DNA from: Misgurnus anguillicaudatus
Lineage: Eukaryota > Chordata > Actinopteri > Cypriniformes > Cobitidae
Length of the DNA: 64,000 nt
Direction of reading: 5' to 3'
Assembly (NCBI RefSeq): GCF_027580225.2
Contig: NC_073340.2
Coordinates: 33,995,001 to 34,059,000, forward strand
The notes under the pieces are model-generated. The model was given only the letters and a program-made list of their open reading frames with translations, searched no databases and had not been told where the DNA came from. The position numbers and the translations under genes were made by a program. Below are positions 24,264 through 35,140 of the stretch, in pieces; within the stretch, counting starts at the first letter, position 1; the number at the start of each line of letters is the position of its first letter.

Positions 24264-25083
24264 CAGGGGTCTCCAACCTTTTTGTGAGCAAGGGCTACCA
24301 CAATGGATAAAACTGGAGGGCTACTTTTTCATATAGTCTACTCAAACTTTTTTTGTTTTACTTGTTGATTTTATTCTAGTTTTACTTGTTTTAAAAGTTA
24401 ACATTATGTAAACCAAGCCAAGCTAATATAAAAAATATGTAATAAATAAATATTACAATTGAGACTATTAAGTCATTACACTCCAGCCTTTTTATTTTGT
24501 TGTTGTTGAAAAGTTGCCCGCCAGCAACACAAAAGTTTCACAAAAGTTGCACAAATGTTTCAAAAAAGTTTCAAAAAAGTAACAAAAGTTTCACAAAAGT
24601 TTCGTTAAATGCCTTCCAGGAAAATTATCTTCTAAAAATATATAAACATACAAATATACCAAATAAAAGAACAGACCATCTGCTTTCAAACAAACAAAAA
24701 CAAACAAGCAAACAAAATGGGGGGAAAAAAAAACGTTTCATCCTATCTATATTTTTTCCCTGTTTATAAACTCTAAATATAATATAATATAATATTTTAT
24801 AATATAGATTACAAAATCGTAAAAAAAATTTAGCAAAAGCTGAAATAGTTGCATTATTGTAAAGGAATTTACAAAATTGTGAACGATTATCAAAAAATAC
24901 ACAAAGTTTAAAATTAGTACATAATTGTTTGCTTCAGTTTTTTAATAAATTGTGTAATTGTGCCATCTAGTGGAGAATCGCAGTATTAAAGATTGACATA
25001 AAAACTCACCAGGAACACGTTTTTTCATGCAAACTTTTTCTCTTAATAGACGAGATAACTGGGCACCACGTTGGAGACCCCTG
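24264..25083. mobile_element. Inner hAT-like CAGGGGTCTCCAAC element
   Basis: The ends are CAGGGGTCTCCAACC and GTTGGAGACCCCTG. Flanks TCCTATAA (24256-24263) and TCCTACAG (25084-25091) agree at 6 of 8, consistent with a decayed 8-bp duplication. It contains a member of the CTCTTTCCCC family (about 24495-25062). Confidence 0.83.
24495..25062. mobile_element. CTCTTTCCCC-family element, innermost, degraded
   Basis: Shares AAGTTGCCCGCCAGC, tandem CACAAAAGTTTC words, AGAACAGACCATCTGCTTTC and a terminal AATAGACGAGATAACT with the intact copies at 27451, 41349 and 61656. Both termini are damaged, so the TTAA flanks are not visible. Confidence 0.7.
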
Positions 25084-25089
25084 TCCTAC

Positions 25090-25618
25090 AGGTATAAGCA
25101 TTGATCCCCTATAAAGCACAAAAATATAAATTAGGGGGATCCCCTGGTTTTTATTAAAATTAAAATACTACATGAATTTGAAATTCTCGTGCTGAGCTGC
25201 CACAAAGTGATACTGTCCATTATTTGTCCCAATTTTGCAATAAACCAATCCAAAATTTCTGTCTAAAATAAATAACTCTCAAGTGCGCCTTACATTGTTT
25301 TCTGGAGGAATTGACAGATTGTTAGATTTAGGATTAGGTTAGGGTTTGAGTAAAGGGTAATTTGAGGTTTCTTTGATTAAAATGTTGATCTAGGATCACA
25401 TCTTACTTTGTGATTTCATGACGAGGGGGTTACAGTAGCTAGAGAAACCCCCCCCCCATAATCTTTGACATAATTCGAACACTGGTCAAGTAATACTGAA
25501 CTCTTGAATGTTAGTCTATGTACATAATATATGAACTTCAGATAGTTACTGTATATGTCAACGTATATAAGACATTTAATACGTCTTAAATTTCTTATAG
25601 TCAGAACAATAAAATTCA
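25090..25618. other. Tail of hAT element and AT-rich unique DNA
   Basis: 25091-25484 is the right part of the CAGTGTTC element; 25493-25618 has no recognised feature. Confidence 0.5.
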
Positions 25619-25835
25619 GCCTGGTCTCACTGGTATTCTTACATGTTTTATGAGTTGGCTAATTTGAATGGAATCGTGCAAAACATACGATTACAAGAAA
25701 TAAAACAATATTAAACTCCCCCCAACCCTGTTCCAATGCCACAGGGGCGAAAGCAAATTGTACAAAAACGTACCAATGTGGTCGTATGAAGTAATATGAA
25801 TTAGGCACCTCGTAAAATACATATGAATTGCCACA
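25619..25835. mobile_element. AGCCTGGTCTCACTGG MITE
   Basis: Starts CAGCCTGGTCTCACTGG and carries GTTGGCTAATTTGAATGG, CAGGGGCGAAAGCAAATTGT and GTAATATGAATTAGGCACC. It is the same family as 9432-9625 and 43855-44036. About 215 bp, non-coding. Confidence 0.7.
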
Positions 25836-25899
25836 AGACTGTGTTGAGAAATTACAAATAATTAAAAAACAGCAGTGTACAACAAAGCAATCGTCCAAT

Positions 25900-26460
25900 C
25901 AAATCCTTTATAATCAGTTTCCAGTACATCTCTGCACATCATCTTCTTCATCTTCATCATCGACAGCACATGTGGGGACACAAGCAGCCGGCGTGTGTAG
26001 GAGATACGAGACAAACATTTATAACCTCAGCATCTCTCATAGGAACCTTCTTCTATTCTTTGGTTTCTCTCTCTCTGTGTCTGAATCATAAAGATCTTGC
26101 CGGATGATCAGAGTCCCTTCATGAGGTTATAAAGTCTTGATATCCTGAGGGTGAAGCGTTGCCACTGTTGTTGTTGTGGTGGTTGGGGTCGTTTTTTCTG
26201 CAGATCTTACTGGCTGCTTATAGAGGCCCATAAAGACGAGTGTGTTCTGCGTTTCATCTCTACGTCTGGCTTACAGGCTGATAGACAGATGAAGAGAGAA
26301 AAAAGAGCGAGAACCTCAGGCCACCTTCTCTTTAATGTGGGTCTAAAGGGACGGAGGAGCCATCATATCTCTGATCAGCAAAGGAAACAGATCAAGAGGA
26401 CATTAGCCCAACCATTGGTCCATAGAGAATATAGCATGCTCTACTACACCGTTTAAAAAT
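25900..26460. other. Unique block, weak regulatory candidate
   Basis: Complex sequence with no repeat signature; a short CATCTTCTTCATCTTCATC run near 25937. A 101-residue plus frame (26151-26456) lacks a recognised domain and starts in low-complexity cysteine codons, so it is not called a gene. Confidence 0.25.
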
Positions 26461-26510
26461 CGATTATAAATTGGTAACGTAAAATTGTGTGACTGCTGTA
26501 TATTTATTAA

Positions 26511-26884
26511 CATATGCATTTTACACATGCTTTAATCCAAAATGATTTACAGTGCATTCAAGGTCAGTATGTGAAGAGTTTAGATACAAAACCCGCTAAG
26601 TCCGTCTAGCATATTTCTTGTTCATTCGAATTTTTAATCAGGATCTTGATGGATTGTGCCTAAAAAACTGTATTTCTGAATGGCCTGAGGGTGGGATTAA
26701 GCTTATTTGACGCAAAATATTTGATAAGCATATAGTACGTGTCGAGAGCATTTGGTTAATATCATCATCTCATTTTTGACGTTTAGCGGCTTTTGCATCT
26801 GAACTCTTCATGTGTTCCCTGGGGGATCAAACCCATGACCTTTGCACTCCCAATGCAAAATCTACCAATTGAGCTATAGGAACA
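26511..26884 (-). mobile_element. tRNA-headed SINE, interrupted
   Basis: On the minus strand the head reads CTATAGCTCAATTGGTAGA (A-box-like) and later GGGTTTGATCCC (B-box-like), the internal Pol III promoter layout. The other end has the fish SINE tail-type words ATGCTTTAATCCAAAATG and ACAGTGCATTCAAGG (plus strand). A 239-bp MITE (26572-26810) splits it between CAGTATG and TGTTCCCTGG. Heavy divergence implies it is not active. Confidence 0.78.
26572..26810. mobile_element. TGAAGAGTT MITE nested in the SINE
   Basis: The ends TGAAGAGTTTAGATACAAAA and TTTTGCATCTGAACTCTTCA are inverted. Flanking TATG and TGTG restore an uninterrupted SINE, showing a clean insertion. Internal CCGCTAAG pairs with TTTAGCGG. 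239 bp. Confidence 0.85.
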
Positions 26885-27446
26885 CTAAACATATTCAATT
26901 TATTATAATCATTACTATTAATATTGTTCATTAATATTAAACTTGTACGTAAGTCAGTGTCTGTGAATTCTTTCCCAAATGTGGCTCTGTTAAGAGAGGT
27001 GTGCTGTTACTTTTCTAAGTCAGCAGACTCGCGGATTTTGCCAGAGAAAATCCCATGGCTTTGAAATCAAGGAGAGACCACCTCAGTCAAATTTAGGGAT
27101 CACAATATCACAGAGACTTGAGGTTGGACTTGAGGTTTTGTATCCATCTAAAAACCACCAGGATCTGAAATGAAACATTGCTCACGCCAAAACTGCCACT
27201 GGAAATTATATAAATACCTAGATATTATAACAGGAAGGGTAAAATGTACATATCTGGAAAATGTCACTGTTTCGTTCAACCTGTTAACAAACATGATACA
27301 TTTCATAATACTGTAGACACGTTAAGGACCTTTTAATTTAATCAACGACTCTCTATTTATATTCTCTTTAAGGTAATAATAAAGTATACTTAAATGTATT
27401 ACAAGTTTTGGTTTAATAAATCCTAAGTATAATGTCATATATATTA
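26885..27446. other. Unique AT-rich sequence
   Basis: No repeat ends recognised. AAAGTATACTTAAATG near 27380 resembles words beyond 28080, so an older element may be split here by the TTAA insertion at 27451. Confidence 0.35.
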
Positions 27447-27450
27447 TTAA

Positions 27451-27909
27451 CTTTTTCCCCACCAGCTTTTTTTTAAAGTTGCCCACCACCATTTTTTTGT
27501 GATTTTCACAAAAGTTTCACAAAATGTATATTTCTTCTATAAATATATAAACATACAATATATTTAAAATTAAAGAACAGACCCTCTGCATTTAAACAAT
27601 CAAACAAAACAGAAAAAAATATAAGTAGTATTTTTTCAAAAATATGAAATTTTGAGCAAAATAACTAAAATAATTGTATTATTTTAAAGGACTTCTGTTA
27701 GAGATCAGATTCAGAATGAAGATCAAAACATACACAGAGTTTACAATGTTTTTGAATTAGCTGATGCTTTAGTTTTTTTATAAATTGGGTAAGAGCGCAA
27801 CCTGGTGGATAATAGTGGAATTATAGATTACTGTAAAAACTCGCCAGTGAAGCGTAATTATGAGATAACTCGTCAATTAAGAGATAACTCGTCAATGGCG
27901 GGGAAAGAG
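27451..27909. mobile_element. TTAA-flanked CTCTTTCCCC element (piggyBac-like MITE), copy A
   Basis: The ends are CTTTTTCCCCACC and GGCGGGGAAAGAG, flanked by TTAA on both sides (27447-27450 and 27910-27913), the hallmark of piggyBac-type insertion. The interior carries AAGTTGCCCACCACC, AGAACAGACCCTCTGC, TGGTGGATAATAG and a tandem GAGATAACTCGTCAAT. 459 bp, non-coding. Confidence 0.85.
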
Positions 27910-27913
27910 TTAA

Positions 27914-28130
27914 AAGACATATTTATATTTATTTTTTGTGTAATATTAAACTGTACGTGTCAAAATTATTTGCAGTATCCGTGTTACCGCGTGGTGTTCG
28001 TTTTGAACGGTTGTTATCTGGGTATAACAAACCTGCAAATGTCGCGACTGGCCAATCAGAATCAAGCATTCCAAAAGACGTGTAATAAATATACTTAAAT
28101 ACCAGAAAGTACATTTGTATTACATTTTTA
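27914..28130. mobile_element. Probable repeat fragment (GACTGGCCAATCAGAATCAAG)
   Basis: The words GTTACCGCGTGG and CGCGACTGGCCAATCAGAA match, from memory, a dispersed fish repeat. Termini not resolved. A 97-residue frame overlapping it is not supported as a gene. Confidence 0.4.
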
Positions 28131-28393
28131 GTTACACACATACTAATTAAAAGTTATTAAGTGCACTTGAAAAAAAAGAAGTTTATGAAATATGAGTAAT
28201 AGTTAAAAATTTATTTTAAGTTTATTGAAGTAAATTAATATAATTAATTAATATAGCACAGTTAAGATGTTCCTATAAGTACTAAATACTCATCTTTTGT
28301 ATATTAAGTACAAAATAAGTTCATGAAAAAAAGTACATTTAAGTGTACTAAAGTGTATAAAGTGTGCAAGTAAGTGCACTTTTCATCTGGGAT
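28080..28393. mobile_element. Possible AGTGCACTT-type element
   Basis: GTTATTAAGTGCACTTGAAA near 28153 and GTAAGTGCACTTTTCATCTG near 28370 resemble a fish repeat with AGTACACTT-like words. Arms are only weakly inverted, so class and ends are uncertain. Confidence 0.35.
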
Positions 28394-28739
28394 GTTTAAA
28401 TTATAAATAAATGTTATTTACTTTAATATATGATGATTTGTTTTTTATGATGGCTTCTTAACATTCTGTTTAGTAAAGATGAAAAACAGCCTGGTGGCCA
28501 ATTTTGAACAAAATTTTATTCATGTTTATTAATGCCCACTGTCCCTTTAAATAAATAAATAAAACACACACAAAGGAAGATGGAAATCTAAAAAAAAGTA
28601 CTATTCTCACATTACTAACCTCAGAAAAAGTTGTCAAAAACTCTTCTTTCTTTATGCTAACACTTGAAAACTCTTTCATCATTCATTTACAGCACACTCA
28701 AAAGGTCAGAAATCCAGAGCAGTTTTCTATAATCTTGCA

Positions 28740-29700
28740 CTTCAAATCCAAATTGTAAGTCTCTTTCCAGCTTTGGCGGACAGACAGCTGCTGAAGACCA
28801 GAACGCGATGAGGACATGGACAGCGATTGGGTGAAATCGTTACTAAAACCGCATAACTAATGGGCAGAACATTGAGCATGTGATAAGAAGAACCGAACGT
28901 TTGTGCGTTTCAGTCGTCGCCCCCTGTACGCGCTGCTGGCAGTCGCCTTCAGTCGCCGCATGCCAAACTCTGTTAGCACCCAAAGAAATAAATAAACAAA
29001 TCAAGTCGCCATCCTCAGTAATCCCCTAAATTCAAGCCTATTCATGTTAAATCTGGACAAGAAAAGCTCAAGGCCCGTTTTTGTTTCACCCCCTCTCTTC
29101 CTCTTACCACTTCCAGCGTCAGCAGTTGTTGTTTTGCAAACGGGCATCTTATGGCACACGCAGATATGCTGGTACATGAACAGCTTGTCCTGTTAAAGCC
29201 TGTTTTGTCTTGCTCCGCTCCTCCTCGTCCTCCAGTTTTATGGCGTGTCAGAGCCAGCTGGCTTGAGCAGAAAGAAGAGGAGAAATAAGCTCCTTATTGC
29301 ACAGTCGAGGTATGTGCTTAGAGGCTACGAGCGCTAATTGGTCTTCCGCTGAACATAGAAAGGACTCACGAAAAATGTGACCGCGGGCGATATAACCTAA
29401 TTAGGAAATTTGCCACTGTACGACGGCCAGATCGGGCCCTGCTATTGTTCTAAGAAGATAAACAGGCATATTTTCAGCACCGTACTTTATTTTAACTTCA
29501 ATTATTGGCTAACGGAAAAAAGGTAGATGAGAAACTCTTCTCCTTGTTTTAATGAGTCAACGTTTTTTATGGAGGTGGCAAAGCCTCTCCCCAATTTACC
29601 TCTCGGCAGAACCGAGCCAATAAATTCGATAAAGGTCAGTGAAAAATCTTTTAAGACTTTCATTGCAGTTATTATAATTGGCTGATTCAGTATTAGTCGC
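28740..29700. promoter_or_regulatory. Strong candidate conserved non-coding block
   Basis: Nearly 1 kb without repeats. The part 29280-29690 looks most constrained: it has homeodomain-like cores CGCTAATTGGTC (29331) and ACCTAATTAGGAAA (29395), AAGATAAACAGGCAT (29455), and long high-complexity runs either side. No coding frame of note: the 76-residue minus frame (29502-29732) has no domain. An enhancer is inferred. Confidence 0.4.
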
Positions 29701-30130
29701 AAAACCTTTAGGCACTTCAACTTATTTTTCAAGTAGTGTAATTATTTGCAAAAGCATTAAAAGCATGTAGAAAATGATGATGGGTCTAAAAATATGTTCT
29801 TTTGTAGGCCAAAATAATTAGGAAAAGAACAGAAAGTAAATAATAAGAGACACTGTCGAATTGGGAAGTTAACGTGTGTTCATTTCTCAAAATTAAGTAC
29901 ACACAGTAAAATTTTTATAAATACGAAAATACTTTTAAAAGATCTCGTAGTGCTTTTTCATCGTTTACCATTCTATTAAAATGGTAAGGAATAATTACAG
30001 TTATGCCAAGCACGTTTTGTAATCGTCCCATCCCGAATCAGGCTCAACTGGAAACGGATCCATTCCTTACCACTTTTAGAACGGTTACACAACAATGGAA
30101 AAGCGAGATCAGTATTCATTATTCATTTGT
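29700..30130. other. Unique sequence, nothing recognised
   Basis: AT-rich, no repeat termini. Confidence 0.35.
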
Positions 30131-30376
30131 TCTTACACTTAAAAAAAAGTACAAAACTGTGCCTTTTCTGTCGCTGGGGTGGTACCATGGAATGGGGCTG
30201 TTTTGCACCTAATTCAGGTAAGCTAAACATAATACAATGTTGTACTTTTTTGGGTACATTACTGTACCTTAAATAACCTTGTGTGTGCATTTAAAGGTAC
30301 AGTTAAATGTGTTGTTCCCCTAATACTCGGAAAGGTACAAAAATGACCCATTAAGGGTACCACCGCAGTGAGAGGG
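30130..30376. mobile_element. GTACC-rich fish repeat
   Basis: GTCGCTGGGGTGGTACCATG near 30170, then TTGTACTTTTTTGGGTACATT and AAAGGTACAAAAATGACCCA. From memory these are diagnostic of a common teleost interspersed repeat. Ends are weakly inverted and no target duplication was read. Confidence 0.6.
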
Positions 30377-30488
30377 TTTCAATGAATCATTAAACATGTT
30401 AAATTATATTAAAAAGTCAGCTATGAAAAAAGCTAGACAAAGAAACAGTAATAAAACAATAAATACCTGCAGACATTTTTTTTAGCTG

Positions 30489-31120
30489 CACTGCAAGGGG
30501 ATATTTTCAAGAAAAAAAAAATTTAATATGTTTGTCTTGTTTTACGGAGCCCCTAGGGGGACATGGAGCAAAAATTAAATAAAGTTTAGTTTCGCGTCCG
30601 CATGCGGTGGTTTCGCGTGCGCACGTGATAGTTTTGCATGCACACTTGCAACTATGGCGCTAAAAACTTTTACGCGCACGGGTGAAAGTTTCGCATGAGC
30701 ACGCAAAACTAAACTTTTTTAAAAAAAAGCACATGAAACCAAACTTTAGATTTTTTACTCCAATGTCACCTTAGGGGCTCGGTATTGTTTTCAGTAAAAA
30801 TATCTTAAAAATTCTTAAATTAAGATTAAGAAAATAAGTCTAGTTTTTATACCAAAAATATCAAATTTAAATCGTGAAAATTTTTCTTAAACACTAAATT
30901 CAAGAAAAATTTGCTTACCCCATTGGCTGTTTTTTTTTTTTTTTTTTGCTTGTTTTATGCAAAAAATCACTTAAATTTCATATTTTTGGTCTAAAACTTA
31001 TTTTGTTGGGTCGTTTTGCTCATCAAGAAAAAGCATCTTAATTTAAGATTTTTTTTATATTTTTACAGAAAACAAGACAAAAATAAGACATTTTTTTCTT
31101 GAAAATATTTTTTTGCGGTG
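30489..31120. mobile_element. CACTGCAAAAA foldback element, copy 1 (interrupted)
   Basis: Left end CACTGCAAGGGGATATTTTC; right end TGAAAATATTTTTTTGCGGTG. The arms include TTGTCTTGTTTTCAGTA and its mirror, the AAGATGCTTTTTCTTGATGA word, and the central TTGCTTACCCCATTGGC. Interrupted at 30542-30784 by a TACGGAGCCCC MITE. Five more members occur in this window. Confidence 0.85.
30542..30784. mobile_element. TACGGAGCCCC MITE, copy 2 (nested)
   Basis: The ends TACGGAGCCCCTAGGGGGAC and GTCACCTTAGGGGCTCGGTA are inverted. The host word TTGTTTTCAG is broken so that TTGTTT appears on both sides, suggesting a 6-7 bp target duplication. The interior has TTTCGCGT-type words. Confidence 0.82.
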
Positions 31121-31500
31121 TGGAGCTCAACAGAGGGGTCAAGAGCGATGCTTTGGATCTTAGCTCTGGTCCGGTGTCCTATTTTGGCTGGGATTGCTTC
31201 TCTGTTGTCCTATTGGCAGAGCAGCCCTGAACCATCCAACATACAGTTGGACCAGAACCTTTCAAAGAGTTTTATTTAATGTTTACAAAGTAAAGCTTTT
31301 TCTCATCCATGTCATTATATGAAACGTATTTGTGACAGAATTGCATATTACAAATCCAAATAGACAGAAATACATAATCAAATTTTCAGGAAATGTGATG
31401 GTTAAATGTGCAAACGTACTGTACAAGTAATATTCAATGGCCACCTGCAAATAATCATGCACATTACCCGAATGCCTTTGCATGTCAACATGTTAATGAG
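31121..31500. other. Unique sequence, weak regulatory candidate
   Basis: 31125-31260 is complex and non-repetitive (GGTCCGGTGTCCTATTTTGG near 31169); the rest is AT-rich. Confidence 0.25.
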
Positions 31501-32190
31501 AGTTTAACATCCTCTATCCCAACCAACAGCTGAAAGCGTCCCTGTGTGCATGCGTGTTCTGATCTATTAGAATCTGGCTGCCTGTTCACCCCATATCCAT
31601 TATCATTAGTGTATGCGTGTGTGTATGTGAGCTGTCCTGGCCCGGCCGTTTGGCTGCGGTGCTCTTATGCACAAGGGTCTTCGCTCCAGTGCAGTCGCCA
31701 ATGAGCAACACCTGCTCCTGGCTCTCTGAGACACCTCTGGGCATCTCATGCAACACTTGTTCTGTCAGAATGCGACGCAGACTGCACGGCGTGCCAGCCG
31801 CTCCGGATTCAGAAGCAGACTTTCACACTTGTCCCCTTCGCACGCACACACACTGGCCATCCTTTCCTTGTCTCCCCCCATCAGCTTTGGTACGGGCGGC
31901 CGACACCCTCCCCGTCCCTCGAGATCTCGGGGATCCCAGGGGCCTGCAGCGGAGGGGACAGAAAGTGAAGTGGACGAAGGACAGGGCCTAAAGAATCAGT
32001 CAAGCGTGCCCAAGAAGACCCTGGCCGCTCAATGTCACTCTCTCTATGATATTCTTCACCGCTTCTGGACCTGCATTATAAATGAGAGGGCTTTTTATTT
32101 CCATCACAGACATGCATGTGTTCACAACAGACACCAAGTTATTTTCTTTCTTAATGTGACATCTGAATGCGTGCTATTTTACAGATAAAT
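31500..32190. promoter_or_regulatory. Candidate conserved non-coding block
   Basis: High-complexity, GC-richer sequence over about 500 bp (CCCGGCCGTTTGGCTGCGG near 31641; GGTACGGGCGGCCGACACC near 31889). Two overlapping plus-strand frames of 124 and 146 residues (31617-31991 and 31748-32188) have no recognised domain and disagree on frame, so neither is called a gene. They are the longest repeat-free frames in the window and could include an unrecognised exon. Confidence 0.3.
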
Positions 32191-32446
32191 ACTAAATAGG
32201 ATAAACAAGGGGATGTTAATCGTATGTTAAGTCAATCCCCCACAATGGTCACGGCCCTGGTTCATATACTGAAGGAAAGAAATAATGTATATGAGTGAGA
32301 CTTCATCTCTATAGTGGTAAACTTGTTTTGTATTCGCAAGTGGGAGAGATCTAGGCAGTTTTAGTTTAGCTGGTGATGATGTCAGCGCTCATTTGGGTGT
32401 CATTAGTATTACAAGATTATGTAATACTACAGCAACTTTCTCCTTT

Positions 32447-32447
<1 letters not shown>

Positions 32448-32504
<57 letters not shown>

Positions 32505-32562
32505 TAACGATAACAATAACAATAAAATAATAATAGTAATAATAACAATAATAACAATAACA

Positions 32563-32607
<45 letters not shown>

Positions 32608-32674
32608 TGATAATAATAAAATAATAATAGTAATAATAACAATAATGAAAATTATAACAATAATCACAATAACA

Positions 32675-32742
<68 letters not shown>

Positions 32743-32800
32743 TATAATAGTAATAATAACAATAATGAAAATTATAACAATAATCACAATAAAAATAACA

Positions 32801-32847
<47 letters not shown>
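32448..32847. repeat. Complex (TAA)n array with internal higher-order unit
   Basis: About 400 bp of TAA interrupted by AACAATAACGATAAC-type variants. A segment containing AATGAAAATTATAACAATAA is present twice, about 120 bp apart (near 32645 and 32765), so the array grew partly by segment duplication. Minus-strand frames of up to 188 residues are low-complexity artefacts. Confidence 0.96.
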
Positions 32848-32849
32848 TT

Positions 32850-33172
32850 AAACTTTTTTCTTCTTTAATTGCTGGATAACGACTTTTAAAAATTATTTTT
32901 AAAATTATTGTTAAAATATTAGCTGATAAAGATTTTAGACTGATTTGTGAACAGGTTAGACTAATTAATTTACATGAATTGAAAACTGAAAACAATAATT
33001 TACAAAAAAACACAATAATTAATATTAATACATTTTAATATATAAATACAATTATAATAATACATTATTAATAACAATCCAGAGCTCCATGATTACATCA
33101 CAGACCAAAAAAGACATGTTTAATGGCAGTAATCTGTTGAAAAATATTAGAAAGTGATTTATGGTACTTATA

Positions 33173-33176
<4 letters not shown>
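32850..33176. other. AT-rich unique sequence
   Basis: No recognised feature. Confidence 0.35.

Positions 33177-33241
<65 letters not shown>
33177..33241. repeat. (CT)n microsatellite
   Basis: About 65 bp of uninterrupted CT. Confidence 0.97.
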
Positions 33242-33245
<4 letters not shown>

Positions 33246-33880
33246 GAGCCCAACCTTCCAGGCCATTACTGCTCATTGTAGGACAGAAGAGGAATAATTG
33301 TATGGCTGAATGACAGACCATCTATCCACGGAGACTCACGGCTCCTGCAGGAGTGTGGCCCACTAATAGGAACATGCCGAAACTAAAGTTGGAAAACACA
33401 CCTCATTCCTGCCTGGATGTTTTTTGTCATCAATATGAACCAGAGTCTGAAAGGATTTTCCTTCTTTTTTCCGATTCTGTAAGTGCAGCAACCTGATGGA
33501 TCTCTGGCATCAGATGTGAATGATGTTTGTCTTTCATTTCTATTCCTCAGTTTTTCTCTCTCTCCGCTTGCTGCTCCGAGTAGTGTCCTGATAGAAGAGA
33601 AAGACATCTTTGAAATTGTCCATGGAAATGAGCAGTTTTAGGGGTCACTCATCTGCAGATGAGATAGCTATATTACAACAGTCATGCTGTCAGATTCACA
33701 TGCTCTACTGTGAATCAGATGAATCAGTGAACTGATATACATGTTTTACCACATCAGTACTGCTTTGACAGATTCATCCAGGATTTAGATGTTTTAGAAA
33801 GGAGTTCTTAATCTTAACAAGGCAGCACAATATATTGAAATTACAGAAATACTGCAAAGGTGTAGATGGCAATATGCATA
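33242..33880. other. Unique sequence
   Basis: No repeat ends or supported exon. The 74-residue minus frame (33383-33607) has no recognised domain. Confidence 0.3.
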
Positions 33881-33883
33881 TCA

Positions 33884-34255
33884 AAATTCTTAAATTAAGA
33901 TGCTTTTTCTTGATCAGCAAAACAACCCAAGAAAATAAGTCTAGTTTTTAGACCAAATATATCAAATTTAAGTGATTTTGTGCATAAAACAAGCAAAAAA
34001 ATCTGCCAATGGGGTAAGCAAAAAAATCGGATTTATGAAAAATTCAAGAAAATTTTGCTTACCCCATTGGCAGCTTTTTTTGCCTGTTTTATGCACTAAA
34101 TCACTTAAATTTGATATTTTTGGTCTAAAAACTAGACTTATTTTCTTGGGTCGCTTTGCTCATCCAGAAAAAGCATCTTAATTTAAGAATTTTAGATATT
34201 TTTACTGAAAACAAGACAAAAAAAAAAAAATTCTTGAAAATATTTTTTTGCAGTG
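33884..34255. mobile_element. CACTGCAAAAA foldback element, copy 2 (left end lost)
   Basis: Starts within the arm (AAAATTCTTAAATTAAGATG), continues through AAAATAAGTCTAGTTTTTAG and CTGCCAATGGGGTAAGC, and ends TTGCAGTG. It pairs left and right halves as in the copy at 57570. Confidence 0.8.
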
Positions 34256-34589
34256 CAGGAAATGCGAATAATGAACTCTGCAATAAAAATTTTTAATGCA
34301 AATCTGCAAGACTTAAATAATAAGATCGTTTTCCCCAAGTGTGTCACTTCTGCAACACTATAGCGTCACCAAATCGCAAACACACTCCATCCCAATCCCA
34401 AAGTAAACTATTAGCAGTTCCGTATATAATGCTTTTTTCTGCAGTATTGTCAGTACTACACAATGAACCACAATGAACTGTTAGTAAGTCTTGTAACAGA
34501 GAGTGTGAAGATAAATAAAAATAACGGTTAGAGACATCAGTCGTATAGTTGCATTTGTCTGTAGTTACAAGAACTTCCACACTTACTGT

Positions 34590-35140
34590 ACAGTCCACGG
34601 ATTAATTTATCTGTAAAGACAGCAACAAACACAAACATTTCTCTTCTTCAAAAGACTGGGCTCATGGAGAAGGATGAGGAGGAAAGAGGAGAAATAATAA
34701 CGCGGTAGCCGCAGGTGGAGAGAGCGCAATCCCGCGGGAATCTCCGCAGTGACAAGCGACGTTGCCGGGAATGGCTGGCTTGCTGGAACTTTTCTCTCTA
34801 ATAGACACAAATGGGCTCACTTCTCGGCGCTTTTATGAGGCGTTTTATCTTGCATTGGGACGGCCAGGTCCTCCGTGACAGACTCTATTGGAATCTTCGG
34901 GAACACTTAGGTTGGTAACAGTAAGAGAAAAATAGTTTTTCATAGTCCCTGGCCAAACCTTCTGACACTGACGGTGTGCAAATTTCCCCCCGCATGACGC
35001 TTTCTAACACAGACATGCTCATGTCTGCATTTCTGATCGTATGTGAATGAAGATAAATCTGAACGATGATTCGGTCCAACGGGAGTCTGTATTCAGGACT
35101 GGATTTCCACTCCAAAGCCATCTATAGCAACCTGGGACTT
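34590..35140. promoter_or_regulatory. Candidate conserved non-coding block
   Basis: High-complexity sequence with a GC-richer core (GCAATCCCGCGGGAATCTCC near 34727; GACAAGCGACGTTGCCGGGA near 34751) and TTTATGAGGCGTTTTATC near 34831. No domain in the 67-84 residue minus frames. An enhancer is inferred from texture. Confidence 0.33.

Larger units (their letters stand above)
24209..25484. mobile_element. hAT-like CAGTGTTC element hosting further insertions
   Basis: The ends are CAGTGTTCAAATTA and TAATTCGAACACTG. Flanking octamers GTCAAGTG (24201-24208) and GTCAAGTA (25485-25492) match at 7 of 8, an hAT duplication. G-runs just inside the left end are mirrored by C-runs near 25446-25458. Most of the 1.28 kb is filled by an inner hAT (24264-25083). 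Confidence 0.85.

Noticed and set aside
26511..26884. A functional tRNA gene from A- and B-box motifs
   Set aside because: Box spacing and stem pairing do not form a cloverleaf, the head is joined to a SINE tail, and it is split by a MITE.
31617..32188. Coding gene from the 124- and 146-residue frames
   Set aside because: Two different frames overlap with no recognised domain or splice sites; kept only as a candidate conserved block.
32389..33013. Long isoleucine/leucine/tyrosine frames on the minus strand
   Set aside because: They are translations of the TAA microsatellite.
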